NCBI RefSeq assembly: GCF_015645465.1
Contig: NZ_JADOEL010000008.1
Coordinates: forward strand, 1 to 64,000
DNA: 64,000 nucleotides
Direction of reading: 5' to 3'
Origin: Herminiimonas contaminans
Lineage (GTDB): Bacteria; Pseudomonadota; Gammaproteobacteria; Burkholderiales; Burkholderiaceae_D
Below, one piece after another: positions 7,606-17,019 of the stretch. The notes below the pieces were generated by a model. That model did not search any database and was not told the origin of the DNA. It was given only the letters and a program-made list of their open reading frames with translations. Within the stretch, counting starts at the first letter, position 1. Each line of letters begins with the position of its first letter. The translations under genes and the position numbers were made by a program.

Positions 7606-8583
7606 CTACAGACCTCGATACGCCGTGTCAATAGTCACAGTGCCACCGGCACTACGTGAAACACATGCGCACAATTTTCTATTTTCGGCTTTTTGATGCG
7701 CACTTAAAAACACGTCTCTATGATCGACGGGCTCTGTCGTACTAACAACGTCGACTACACAAAGACCGCATTCGCCGCGTTTGCAGTCCGACATCAGTTC
7801 GACTCCAGCCTCTTGCAGAGCGGCGAGCATGCTCTGATGGGCAGGCACCCTTACTAATTTATTCAACCGGGGAATTTCAACCATGAATTCCTGGCTAGGA
7901 TAATGCCCACTCGCGGCAAAGGTCTCATACCGTAACAGCCCAAGTGGCCTTTCGCTTTTCCGCCATAGTTTTGATATCGCTTCAAGCATACCAATAGGGC
8001 CACACACATATAGTTCGCCGTTCTTATCCACAGAGTTGACAATACTCGCGATGTCTAGCGGGCCGTCCTCATCTCCAACTGACAACTCAAGGCGTTCCCC
8101 GAGCCAGGTTTTGAGTAGGTCACCAAATGCAGCCTCTGAGCGGGTACGAACGCCATAGATCAACCTCACAGGTTTATCGCTATTACTTAATGCTTTTGCC
8201 ATGCTTACGAGCGGCGTGATGCCTACGCCACCTGCGACCAGCGTATATGAAGTGGAATACCTACTTAATTCAAAGTGATTGTGCGGTTGAGAAATTTCGA
8301 TCAAATCGTTTTCGTTAAGCGACCACATATATCGTGATCCGCCTTGGCCATCTTCAATTAATCGAACAGCGATGCGATAGTGTTCATCTTCGACCCCGGT
8401 ATCTATTAAAGAATATGTACGAATCTCAGAACGATCTTCGACTCGCACACGGATTCGTATGTTTGATCCAGGAGTCCACGATGCCCTCCCATTTTTTGGG
8501 GTAATTTGAAAAAGTTTAATACTTGGGCTTATATTTTCTAACGCTGTAACGGAGGCATTTACCCAATGGTCTCGAAATTTCAT
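7606..8583 (-). CDS. O-demethylase reductase (VanB/phthalate-dioxygenase-reductase type)
   Basis: This 325-residue reductase has the domain order of VanB: flavin domain with RTYSLIDTG, NAD domain with VAGGVGITPLVSMAK and YVCGPIGMLEA, and a C-terminal plant-type 2Fe-2S ferredoxin with CKRGECGLC and a last Cys in KLCACV. It passes electrons from NADH through flavin and the iron-sulfur centre to the Rieske oxygenase encoded just upstream (80-base gap). The pair resembles vanillate demethylase, but the substrate is not fixed by sequence. The gentisate genes nearby suggest a meta-methoxy aromatic acid instead. Confidence 0.85.
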   Translation of the reverse strand: MKFRDHWVNASVTALENISPSIKLFQITPKNGRASWTPGSNIRIRVRVEDRSEIRTYSLIDTGVEDEHYRIAVRLIEDGQGGSRYMWSLNENDLIEISQPHNHFELSRYSTSYTLVAGGVGITPLVSMAKALSNSDKPVRLIYGVRTRSEAAFGDLLKTWLGERLELSVGDEDGPLDIASIVNSVDKNGELYVCGPIGMLEAISKLWRKSERPLGLLRYETFAASGHYPSQEFMVEIPRLNKLVRVPAHQSMLAALQEAGVELMSDCKRGECGLCVVDVVSTTEPVDHRDVFLSAHQKAENRKLCACVSRSAGGTVTIDTAYRGL

Positions 8584-8663
8584 TCTCAGTCTCCAAATCT
8601 ATACGTTAGCGAGGGCGCATATTTTCTATTTATTTATTATGAGTTTGGTTTCTTGCAGATAGG

Positions 8664-9767
8664 CTAAGTTGCAGCAACGATCGGGATAACGTTCGAGACT
8701 AAGCTTAAATGTGATTGTTCTTGATCGATGAGGCGGTTGGTAAGACGACGAGACCACATTGCGCCTGCGTCAATATTCAGGTTGTAAAATTCACGCTCTG
8801 GATGCGCAAGAATCGCTTGTTGCTGGGCTTCAAGAATGTTTTCATCTTCTTTAAATATGCCGTGCACGGCCGCCTTGTGATTCTGCGTAGTAGCTTGATC
8901 CGAAAGCCTGTAGTTTCGGCAGATCGACCAAAAATAATGGCAAGTCGTCTCGGTTTCTGGCGTTAGCGTATGAAGTACAAATCCGTTTACACCTTGTGAA
9001 CGGTCACCTTCCGGGGCCCCTGTTCCTGTTTTCGCAACGCCGACGTCAATCGTCACAGTGTTTGGCGCTTCGAACCTCACAATTTGCCACCGGTCTACAT
9101 TTCCATCCCAACCAGTATGATGTTTTAGAGCCCCTTTCCAGAAAGCAGGCGGATTAAGATCGGTCATCCAGCGGGTTACCGTTACGAACTTGTCATCGTA
9201 TGTCACTTCGAAGGGTGCTTCTGCGATTTCCCTGTGACCGATGGTGCTCCCATGCACAAACGTCTCATGCGTTAAATCCATCAAATTATCGATTACGAGA
9301 CGATAGTCACACTTAGCGTGGATGGTCTGCCCGTCGCCAGCCCATTCTGAATCATCATTCCAATGTAAATCAGGGATCTTGCTTTCATCGGCAAGCGTAG
9401 GATCTCCCGGCCACAGCCAAACCAAGCGATGCTTTTCAGCAACTGGATATGAACGTACGCACGCTGATGGATTCATTGTCTCTTGGGAGGGCATTTCGAC
9501 ACAACGGCCACTAGGATTGAACGTCAGCCCATGGTAGCCACAGATCACGGTATCGCCTGCCAGCGTTCCTTTAGACAAAGGTAATAAACGATGCCAGCAT
9601 GCATCTTCAAGCGCGACAGCGGTACCGTTCAATTGACGATACATCACTATCTTTTGCTTGCAAATTGTCCGTGGCAGCAACTCGCGTTTAAGTTCTACAT
9701 CGTATGCTGCTGCGTACCATGCATTGAGGGGGAATGTGCCTGATTGCACTTTTTGATGGGTTGTCAT
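8664..9767 (-). CDS. Rieske aromatic O-demethylase oxygenase (VanA-like)
   Basis: The N-terminal Rieske domain has Cys57-x-His59 and Cys76-x2-His79 (CGYHGLTF), ligands of the 2Fe-2S cluster. The catalytic domain has DLTHETFVH with His167 and His172 binding mononuclear iron. The length of 367 aa is right for the VanA group of demethylating monooxygenases. It would oxidise an aromatic methoxy group, giving a phenol and formaldehyde, which matches the fdhA gene two places downstream. It is the first gene of the operon and is divergent from the transporter genes across 357 bases. The exact substrate is unknown. Confidence 0.85.
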   Translation of the reverse strand: MTTHQKVQSGTFPLNAWYAAAYDVELKRELLPRTICKQKIVMYRQLNGTAVALEDACWHRLLPLSKGTLAGDTVICGYHGLTFNPSGRCVEMPSQETMNPSACVRSYPVAEKHRLVWLWPGDPTLADESKIPDLHWNDDSEWAGDGQTIHAKCDYRLVIDNLMDLTHETFVHGSTIGHREIAEAPFEVTYDDKFVTVTRWMTDLNPPAFWKGALKHHTGWDGNVDRWQIVRFEAPNTVTIDVGVAKTGTGAPEGDRSQGVNGFVLHTLTPETETTCHYFWSICRNYRLSDQATTQNHKAAVHGIFKEDENILEAQQQAILAHPEREFYNLNIDAGAMWSRRLTNRLIDQEQSHLSLVSNVIPIVAAT

Positions 9768-9915
9768 TTATGGTCTCCTGCTATTGGCCCCACATTAACC
9801 GATGCTTATCGAATAAACGCCAACAATCGCGTGAATGCAATGCAGCGCTTCTTTATTGCTCATCATGATAAGTACACTGTTAAACCAGCACAATTCAATA
9901 CCCCCAATACCTGCC

Positions 9916-10035
9916 ATTGTTCATATCAATAAAGGCAACGCCGACACTGCATGCTTGATCAAAAAAAGCATTATTGTCAATTTCAATGGGGTTTATTAAG
10001 GTCATTGCATTGATCGACTTAAGTTTATTGCTTAA
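9916..10035. promoter_or_regulatory. Divergent control region with LysR-type dyads
   Basis: The 357-base region 9768-10124 between the O-demethylase operon and the transporter operon holds no gene. It contains three interrupted dyads, all with a 7-base spacer: ATTG-N7-CAAT at 9916-9930, ATTG-N7-CAAT at 9973-9987, and TTAAG-N7-CTTAA at 10019-10035. This geometry fits the T-N11-A sites of LysR-type regulators, two of which are encoded in the island. The dyads are exact in the sequence. The binding protein is inferred. Confidence 0.5.
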
Positions 10036-10124
10036 ATTTGGCCTGGGGTTGTCGATAACGGCGAACTAATTAAAGTATGGGCCAAAACAAAGCCCATTAA
10101 TTACAAAAATAATATGGAGATTTT

Positions 10125-11306
10125 ATGCGTGGATTAAAGGCTTTGGTCGCAATAGGCGCTGCTTCGTTAATGACTACCGTGATGGGGCAAAGCGACGACA
10201 AGGAAATCAAGATCGGCATCGTGGCATCGTTATCCGGGATGTATGAGATCGGCGGCCACCAACTTCAAAACGGCATCAATACTTATTTGAAGCAAAATGA
10301 CGGTAAGTTGGCGGGACATAAAGTCACGCTGATATACCGCGATACAGCCGGTCCTAACCCGGATATCGCGAAGCGTGTAGCGCAAGAGTTGATCACCCGA
10401 GACATGGTTGATTTCCTCGCTGGATTTGATTTCACGCCCGGCGCCATGGCCGTCGCGCCGATCGCTACACAAGCCAAGACCCCGATGATTTTAATGAATG
10501 CCTCCGCATCTATTATTCCGACGAAGTCACCATATATCGTGCGTACTTCGTTTACTCCGGGGCAGACATCATATCCATTGGGTAAGTGGGCGGCACAGAA
10601 CGGGATCAAGAGCGTCGCAATTGTGAGTGCCGACTTTGCGCCGGCAGCGGAGGCGGCAATTTGGTTCAAGAAATCGTTCATTGAAGCTGGTGGCAAGATT
10701 GTGAGTGAAGTTGCCGTTCCGTTGACTAATGTTGATTTTGCGCCCTACCTACAAAAAGTGAAGGACCAAAAGCCTGACGCGGTGTTTTCGTTTTTGCCAG
10801 TGGGCGAGCCGGTTATCCTGTTCTACAAAACTTTTAAAGAGCGTGGTCTTGCGAAAGAAGGCATCAAACTCATTTCCGCAGAGGGATGGGTTGACGATGA
10901 CGTGCTGAAAGCGTCTGGGGACGCTGCAATCGGGGCGATATCCAGCGGCTACTACACCCCTTCGCATGACAGTAAAAAAAATAAAGACTTTATCGCAACT
11001 TACAAATTGGTCTCTGGTGGAAAGATGGAGCCTAACTATCTAGCCGTGGGTGCTTATGATGGTATGGCGGTAATTGCAGAGGCGGTGAAGAAGGTTGGGC
11101 TCCCTGAAGATCGCATTAAATTGATTGATGCGATGAAGGGTTTAACGATTGATAGTCCAAGGGGACCATTGACAATTGACCCAACCAGCCGGGACAGTAT
11201 CAATACTGTCTACATGCGCAAAATAGAGATTATCAAAGGCAAAGCAGTAGCAGTTGAATTCGATAAATTCGATGCCGTTAAAGACCCTGGAAAGCTATCG
11301 CCATAA
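10125..11306 (+). CDS. Periplasmic substrate-binding protein of a Liv-type ABC importer
   Basis: A 393-residue type I periplasmic binding protein (LivK/HAAT family). It has a signal peptide at about residues 1-21, then EIKIGIVASLSGMYEIGGHQ, the usual opening of the first lobe. Members of this group bind branched-chain amino acids or aromatic acids. It leads the operon SBP-porin-LivH-M-G-F, set between aromatic O-demethylation and gentisate genes, so an aromatic acid ligand is likely. The ATG is preceded by ATGGAGATTTT. The gap of 159 bases to the porin gene shows no clear terminator. Confidence 0.88.
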   Translation: MRGLKALVAIGAASLMTTVMGQSDDKEIKIGIVASLSGMYEIGGHQLQNGINTYLKQNDGKLAGHKVTLIYRDTAGPNPDIAKRVAQELITRDMVDFLAGFDFTPGAMAVAPIATQAKTPMILMNASASIIPTKSPYIVRTSFTPGQTSYPLGKWAAQNGIKSVAIVSADFAPAAEAAIWFKKSFIEAGGKIVSEVAVPLTNVDFAPYLQKVKDQKPDAVFSFLPVGEPVILFYKTFKERGLAKEGIKLISAEGWVDDDVLKASGDAAIGAISSGYYTPSHDSKKNKDFIATYKLVSGGKMEPNYLAVGAYDGMAVIAEAVKKVGLPEDRIKLIDAMKGLTIDSPRGPLTIDPTSRDSINTVYMRKIEIIKGKAVAVEFDKFDAVKDPGKLSP

Positions 11307-11465
11307 ATTGAACGTCCTTTTCCGGCGGTAGTTGTTCGGCAGCCGCGCCGATCATTAACAAGTTAACCGCGTCAATATCCAAACCGTTTAAATAATAAAT
11401 TGCGTTAAGCAATGTGGCTTCGCGCGCCCAATAAAATTAATAAAACTATAAATAGTGGAGACCTT

Positions 11466-12551
11466 ATGAAAAAAATTATTGCCTTTAGCTTTTTAAGTCT
11501 GTCAGCAGGAATCGCTGCTGCACAAACCAACGTGACTATTTACGGTGTTGTTGATACCGGAGTCGAATATGTTACGAATGCGAACGCTGCAGGCCAATCA
11601 TTGGTTAGGCTGCCGACACAGACGGGTTCGACGCCCTCGCGGCTCGGCTTTAAAGGTTCCGAAGATCTCGGTGATGGGTATCGGGCATTATTCGTTCTGG
11701 AAAACGGATTGGCGCTTGATACCGGCGCGTCCCAGCAAGGTGGTCGGTTATTTGGCCGGCAAGCATACGTGGGGATCGACGGGCCGTACGGCACCGTTAC
11801 GTTAGGTCGAATTTACAATATGACGTTTTTATCGTTATTAGACTCCGATATCCTTGGCGGCAGTATTCACGAGGCCGCCAATATGGATCCATACTTGCCT
11901 AATGCTCGATCAGACAACGCCATTGGCTATTTAGGTAAATTTTCAGCCGTGACGGTCGGTGCAACATACAGCTTTGGACGTGACACAGCGACGGGTGGCG
12001 GACCCGCAGCGACGAACTGTGCAGGCGAATTGGCGGGAGACTCAAAAGCCTGTCGTCAGTGGACCACAATGCTGAAATATGATCTCAACAATTTTGGTGC
12101 GGCTGCCGCATTCGACCGTATGAACGGCAATACCGGCGCTAGCGCCCCTTTGAGCAATAGCGCATTTACAGACACGCGTACCTCTCTCAATGGTTATTAC
12201 AAATTCGGCGATGCAAAGATAGGATTGGGGTGGGTCGGACGGAAAGTAATGACCACGACTAACGCCAATACCGACCTTTTCTTCCTTGGCTTGAGCTATC
12301 GGTTTAGTCCCGCGGTTGTACTTGACACCCAAATTGGGCGACTCAGCGGCTTTATTAGCGGGAACAACGCTACCCAGTTGGCTTCTCGACTGACCTACAG
12401 TCTGTCTACCCGTACAAGCTTGTATGTGTCTGGCGTCTATTTGCGTAACCAGCAAAACTCGGCGGTCTCCGCCACAGGAGGTTCAGGTGCCACACCAGGT
12501 GCTGGGGTGAATCAGGCTGCGGCTATGGCCGGGGTACGTCACCGATTTTAA
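11466..12551 (+). CDS. Outer-membrane porin (betaproteobacterial trimeric type)
   Basis: The protein starts MKKIIAFSFLSLSAGIAAAQ, a clear signal peptide, and continues NVTIYGVVDTGVEYVTN, the first strand of the Burkholderiales general porin family. It ends VRHRF with the C-terminal Phe needed for outer-membrane insertion. At 361 aa it has the normal length. The ATG at 11466, behind GTGGAGACC, is preferred to an upstream start at 11412. Its place inside an aromatic-acid import operon suggests that it carries the substrate across the outer membrane. Confidence 0.9.
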   Translation: MKKIIAFSFLSLSAGIAAAQTNVTIYGVVDTGVEYVTNANAAGQSLVRLPTQTGSTPSRLGFKGSEDLGDGYRALFVLENGLALDTGASQQGGRLFGRQAYVGIDGPYGTVTLGRIYNMTFLSLLDSDILGGSIHEAANMDPYLPNARSDNAIGYLGKFSAVTVGATYSFGRDTATGGGPAATNCAGELAGDSKACRQWTTMLKYDLNNFGAAAAFDRMNGNTGASAPLSNSAFTDTRTSLNGYYKFGDAKIGLGWVGRKVMTTTNANTDLFFLGLSYRFSPAVVLDTQIGRLSGFISGNNATQLASRLTYSLSTRTSLYVSGVYLRNQQNSAVSATGGSGATPGAGVNQAAAMAGVRHRF

Positions 12552-12671
12552 ACACAAATTCTGGCAAGGAATCTATTCGGTTCCTGTCAATTTACTTAAC
12601 GTGATATTGGCTTAGGTTTAACAGATTTAGGCGGCGAAGTATGAAGGATACGTTTGTGACTGGGAAAACAT

Positions 12672-13538
12672 ATGTTGGGTAATGCTTTAGGTGTGCTCTT
12701 TGATGGTATTGCGTATGGAGGCCTGCTTTTCTTAATCAGCATCGGTCTCTCCATCACAATGGGCCTAATGAATTTTATTAATCTCGCCCACGGTGCCTTC
12801 GCAATGGTGGGAGGCTATGTGAGTGTCATTTCACTTTCTGCGCTTGGTGTACCATTTCTCGCCTCTCTTCCCCTGGCATTTCTTGTCGGCGCCTTGGTAG
12901 GTATCGTGCTGGAAAAACTCTTATATCGTCGCTTGTACAAAGCCCACGCGCTGGATCAGGTCTTGTTCTCTATTGGCCTGACGTTTATGAGCGTAGCTAC
13001 CGCAGCTTACTTCTTCGGCCCATCTCAGCAGCCGGTTTCTCTTCCCGAGTACCTCCGCGGACAAGTGTCGGTGTTTGGATTAGATGTTGGCGCATATCGT
13101 CTGTTCCTTATCGGTGTTGTGATTTTGATCGCGGCGGCGCTCGGTTTACTCTTAGAAAAAACCAAATTCGGGGCGCAAATTCGTGCTTCCGTCGATAACC
13201 AGCAGGCGGCCGCCGGGCTCGGAATTAACGTCAACAAGGTGTTCAGCCTCACGTTCGCACTGGGTTCTGGGATGGCGGCATTAGGTGGCGCACTGGGTAT
13301 TGACGTATTAGGGCTTGATCCTACTTTTCCTTTTAAATATATGGTTTATTTTCTTCTGGTGGTCTCTGTCGGAGGAGTGGGCACCATACGAGGACCGTTG
13401 ATTGGAGCAATGATTTTGGGAATTTTCGATGTTTCAGGAAAATATTACGTGCCCGACATCGGTGCGTTCGTGATTTATGGATTAATGGTAATTCTGCTGA
13501 TCGCATTTCCGGCAGGCTTGCTTGGGAAGCGAAAATGA
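12672..13538 (+). CDS. Liv-type ABC importer permease (LivH)
   Basis: An integral membrane protein of 288 aa with about eight hydrophobic segments and the LivH signature near its start (SIGLSITMGLMNFINLAHGAF). It forms the inner-membrane channel with the LivM partner that follows with a 4-base overlap (ATGA). The substrate is presumably the same aromatic acid bound by the protein encoded at 10125-11306. The family assignment is firm and the substrate is inferred from neighbours. Confidence 0.9.
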   Translation: MLGNALGVLFDGIAYGGLLFLISIGLSITMGLMNFINLAHGAFAMVGGYVSVISLSALGVPFLASLPLAFLVGALVGIVLEKLLYRRLYKAHALDQVLFSIGLTFMSVATAAYFFGPSQQPVSLPEYLRGQVSVFGLDVGAYRLFLIGVVILIAAALGLLLEKTKFGAQIRASVDNQQAAAGLGINVNKVFSLTFALGSGMAALGGALGIDVLGLDPTFPFKYMVYFLLVVSVGGVGTIRGPLIGAMILGIFDVSGKYYVPDIGAFVIYGLMVILLIAFPAGLLGKRK

Positions 13539-14521
13539 TAAATAAAAACTTTATACCAATATTGCCGAATGGTCGTTGGAAAATTGAGGAAATATTATTT
13601 TGGCTTGTGCCGGTAGTATCATTTTTTGTTTTCCCGGGCCACCTTTTACTGATTAGCCAAATTATGATAGTGGGACTATTTGCGCTATCTCTCGACTTGA
13701 TCCTCGGTTACGCTGGCATCGTTTCTCTGGGACACGCAGCATTTTTCGGGGTAGGTGCCTACACGGCTGGTTTACTTTCCGTGCATGGCTGGAGCGAGCC
13801 GTTGACGGGGTTATTCGCCGCGGCCACTGTGGCTGGACTCGTGGGCTATATCACAAGCTTCCTAGTACTTCGAGGACATGATCTGACACGGTTAATGGTA
13901 ACGCTAGGTATTGGTTTAATGTTATTCGAAGCCGCGAATAAAGCTGCGTTCATAACTGGTGGCGTCGATGGTTTGTCTGGCATGCAGATGGAAAAGATAT
14001 TCGGTATTTTTGAATTTGATCTAAATGGTAAGACGGCTTATATATATAGCTTCCTGATCTTATTTATTTTGTTCGTCGTCATCCGTCGCATGTTGTGCTC
14101 TCCCTTTGGTTCAAGTTTGATTGGAATCAGGGAAAATAGCACCCGAATGTCGGCAATCGGTGTGAACGTGCCCCTTCGGCTGACCACCATCTATACAGTC
14201 TCGGCAGCGATAGCCGGGGTGGCCGGTGCTTTGCTAGCTCAGACCACTCAGTTTGTGGGGCTCGATTCTCTTGGCTTTTCACGCTCCGCAGACCTTCTCA
14301 TCATTTTAGTGCTTGGTGGGACAGGTCGCCTGTATGGAGCCTTGGTTGGCGCAGCGATTTTTATGATTGCACAAGATTACATCGCTACTCTCAATCCTAC
14401 ATTTTGGCATTTTTGGATCGGCCTGCTGCTGGTTCTCTCCGTCCTCTATGCCCGGGGGGGAATTCTTGGTGGCATTGAGAAATTAGGTACCTACAGAAAA
14501 AAGATTTGGCCGAAAGTTTGA
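13535..14521 (+). CDS. Liv-type ABC importer permease (LivM)
   Basis: The second permease, 328 aa, with the LivM hallmark LDLILGYAGIVSLGHAAFFG near residue 60 and many hydrophobic helices. It starts inside the livH stop (ATGA), so the two subunits are translationally coupled. It ends two bases before the first ATPase gene. Confidence 0.9.
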   Translation: MINKNFIPILPNGRWKIEEILFWLVPVVSFFVFPGHLLLISQIMIVGLFALSLDLILGYAGIVSLGHAAFFGVGAYTAGLLSVHGWSEPLTGLFAAATVAGLVGYITSFLVLRGHDLTRLMVTLGIGLMLFEAANKAAFITGGVDGLSGMQMEKIFGIFEFDLNGKTAYIYSFLILFILFVVIRRMLCSPFGSSLIGIRENSTRMSAIGVNVPLRLTTIYTVSAAIAGVAGALLAQTTQFVGLDSLGFSRSADLLIILVLGGTGRLYGALVGAAIFMIAQDYIATLNPTFWHFWIGLLLVLSVLYARGGILGGIEKLGTYRKKIWPKV

Positions 14522-14522
14522 A

Positions 14523-15290
14523 ATGGAAAATCTGATGAAGAACACTAGTCTGAGAACTGAAGGACTTTCGAAAGCCTGGGGCGGATTTAAGGCAAACAGC
14601 GACATCACACTAAATTTTTTGCCCGGCTCTCGTCATGCACTGATCGGCCCGAACGGCGCCGGGAAAACAACTTTTATCAATTTACTGACTGGGACATTTC
14701 CTCCAAGTGCCGGAAGCGTGTTTTTGGGAGACGACAATATCACTACGCTTCGGCCGCACGAGCGAGTAAGGCGGGGTATCACGCGAACATATCAGATTAA
14801 TACACTATTCAACGGAATGACGGTGCTTGCATCTGTGGTGCTCGCGATCAGTGAGCGAAAGGGGTTGGGCTACGTATGGTACCGAACCGTCTCCAGTGAG
14901 CAAGCAGTTGTCGATGAAGCGATGGCACTTCTGGACTCGTTAAAGCTCACCGACGAAGCTAATCAATTGACGAGTCGGCTAGCGTATGGAAAGCAACGAT
15001 TGGTGGAAATTGCGCTTGCCTTGGCAACTCGCCCGATAGTACTGCTATTAGACGAGCCCGCTGCAGGCATTCCTTCCGCTGAAAGCAAAGAGCTTTTCGA
15101 GATCATTGCACAATTGCCAAAAGATGTAACGATTGTATTCATTGAACACGATATGGATCTGGTTTTTCGTTTCGCGGAAAGAATTACAGTTTTAGTGGGG
15201 GGAAGCGTATTGGTAGAAGGCACGCCTAACGAGATCGCATCAAATCAGCGCGTTAAAGAAGTATATCTTGGAGAAGCTGCACATGAGTGA
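14523..15290 (+). CDS. Liv-type ABC importer ATPase (LivG)
   Basis: An ABC ATPase of 255 aa. Walker A is GPNGAGKTT near residue 45, and Walker B is VLLLDEPAAGI near residue 175. The usual LSGGQ signature is altered to LAYGKQR, as is common in LivG proteins. It powers transport together with LivF. A second in-frame ATG (Met5) could also serve as the start. It overlaps the livF start by eight bases. Confidence 0.9.
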   Translation: MENLMKNTSLRTEGLSKAWGGFKANSDITLNFLPGSRHALIGPNGAGKTTFINLLTGTFPPSAGSVFLGDDNITTLRPHERVRRGITRTYQINTLFNGMTVLASVVLAISERKGLGYVWYRTVSSEQAVVDEAMALLDSLKLTDEANQLTSRLAYGKQRLVEIALALATRPIVLLLDEPAAGIPSAESKELFEIIAQLPKDVTIVFIEHDMDLVFRFAERITVLVGGSVLVEGTPNEIASNQRVKEVYLGEAAHE

Positions 15291-15984
15291 GTTATTACGG
15301 TTTCACAATGTGTCCGCCGGATACGGTGATTCCATCGTATTGGAAAATGTATCCATATCATTGGAAACCGGTGGCAGCCTCGCACTATTGGGCAGAAATG
15401 GCGTAGGTAAAACAACCTTGATTATGACTTTGATGGGTCTTACTAAGCTTCATAGCGGCGAAGTATTTTGGCAAGGTAAGAATATTTCCAGCACGTCGAC
15501 TTACAAGCGGTCTCTGGCAGGTCTTGGCTGGGTTCCGCAGGAACGGCATATGTTCCCGTCCTTGACCGTCGAAGAACACCTCACAGTCGTTGCACGACCT
15601 GGGAAATGGGACCTTCAAAAGATTTACGGTATTTTTCCGCGGCTCAAAGAGCGGCGTGCAAATATGGGAAATCAGCTTTCTGGCGGCGAGCAGCAAATGG
15701 TTGCTATTGCTCGTGCGCTGATGACAAATCCGTCTTTGCTATTATTGGATGAGCCCATGGAAGGTTTAGCACCAATTATTGTTCAGGACCTTATGCAAAT
15801 CATTAAGGGGCTGGTCACGGATGAGGGACTGGCAGTCATAATTGTGGAACAACATGCAAGGCTAGCACTTGCGTTGACGAAAAACATGATTGCGCTCGAC
15901 CGCGGTAAAGTGATATACGAATCCGAGAGCGCGTCCCTTCTCGCCGATAGTGCGTTACTAAACCGCTTGGTATCAGTGTCTTAG
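15283..15984 (+). CDS. Liv-type ABC importer ATPase (LivF)
   Basis: An ABC ATPase of 233 aa with Walker A (GRNGVGKTT), signature LSGGEQQM, Walker B (LLLLDEPMEGL) and the switch His in VEQHA. The start ATG at 15283 lies within the end of livG, as is usual in Liv operons, and gives the expected N-terminus MSELLRFHNVSAGYG. It closes the transporter operon. The next gene is convergent only ten bases away. Confidence 0.9.
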   Translation: MSELLRFHNVSAGYGDSIVLENVSISLETGGSLALLGRNGVGKTTLIMTLMGLTKLHSGEVFWQGKNISSTSTYKRSLAGLGWVPQERHMFPSLTVEEHLTVVARPGKWDLQKIYGIFPRLKERRANMGNQLSGGEQQMVAIARALMTNPSLLLLDEPMEGLAPIIVQDLMQIIKGLVTDEGLAVIIVEQHARLALALTKNMIALDRGKVIYESESASLLADSALLNRLVSVS

Positions 15985-15994
15985 CCTCGGTAGC

Positions 15995-16891
15995 TTATTC
16001 AATAAACAGATTGGCGACCAAGCTTCTTAACCATTTGTTAGCTGGGGTGTGGTGATAGCGCTCATGCCAATATTGCTTCACTGGATAAACGGGCAGCGGA
16101 ATTGGCGCCTCCATGACTTTGACATGTCCGTCCTCTGCGAGTAGCCGACCTAGATGTGCAGGAACGATCGATACGAGTTCAGAGTGAGCAACGATACGCG
16201 CCACGCCAAGAAATGACGGTAACTGAAGAGCAAAGTTTCTAATTGCCCCGTTCTCTTCCATTGCTTTCGCGAGAATCCCATGTCCATTACCCTTTGGTAA
16301 ATTTACTTCTATGTGTCGTTCGCTGAGAAAAAGCTTTTCTGTCATCTTATTTTTAATCCGGGGATGATTGGCTCCTACGATGCAAACAAAGTGTTCGTCA
16401 AATAGCTTCTGCTGATAGAAAGGAGAAGGCATGTCAAACGGAAAACCCATAGCGATGTCAACCTCGCCGGCTTCCAAAAGTCTCGCAGCGTCTGAAGTAA
16501 GATTAATCAATTCGATTCTGATCATCGGAGCGATATCCTTCAGCTTGGCAAGAAGCCGAGGAAGAATAACGACTTGTCCGGTATCAGTCATGCAAATTCT
16601 GAAGGCACGATTGGAAATCGCCGGGTCAAAGGTGGGTATAACGCCGGCGCTTCCGTCGAAAAGTGTTAACGCATTTCCTATGGCCGATATTAAACCATCC
16701 ATTCTGGGAGTAGGTTGCATTCCAGTAGACGTACGAACAAAAAGTGGATCATTGAAATGTTTCCTCAACCGGCCCAGTCGGATGCTGATCGAGGGCTGGC
16801 CAAGCCCAACTTTCTCCACTGCGGCAGTGACACTTTTTGTTCGATATATTTCGTTGAGAATCAAAAAATCTTTGGCATCGATATCATTCAT
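15995..16891 (-). CDS. LysR-type regulator, copy A
   Basis: A 298-residue LysR-type regulator. Its winged helix-turn-helix is at residues 5-65 (TAAVEKVGLGQPSISIRLGRL, then FVRTSTGMQPTP), close in style to NahR/DntR regulators of aromatic catabolism. The C-terminal substrate-binding domain would sense an aromatic inducer. It is divergent from a clear paralogue (17020-17913) of the same length, with matching motifs such as DPLFVRTS-GM-PTP. The two probably control different parts of the island or respond to different ligands. Candidate sites are the 7-base-spaced dyads at 9916-10035 and 23189-23226. Confidence 0.88.
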   Translation of the reverse strand: MNDIDAKDFLILNEIYRTKSVTAAVEKVGLGQPSISIRLGRLRKHFNDPLFVRTSTGMQPTPRMDGLISAIGNALTLFDGSAGVIPTFDPAISNRAFRICMTDTGQVVILPRLLAKLKDIAPMIRIELINLTSDAARLLEAGEVDIAMGFPFDMPSPFYQQKLFDEHFVCIVGANHPRIKNKMTEKLFLSERHIEVNLPKGNGHGILAKAMEENGAIRNFALQLPSFLGVARIVAHSELVSIVPAHLGRLLAEDGHVKVMEAPIPLPVYPVKQYWHERYHHTPANKWLRSLVANLFIE

Positions 16892-17019
16892 TCCATTTCC
16901 AATAAAGTGGGGCAGACTCGAATTTGATCTTTTCGATTCTTAAGATTGTTTCCAGCAGCAATGTCTGGGTGTTGGCAAGCCAAGAACTTACAAGAGATTT
17001 TTACGCAAGCGAACAAACT

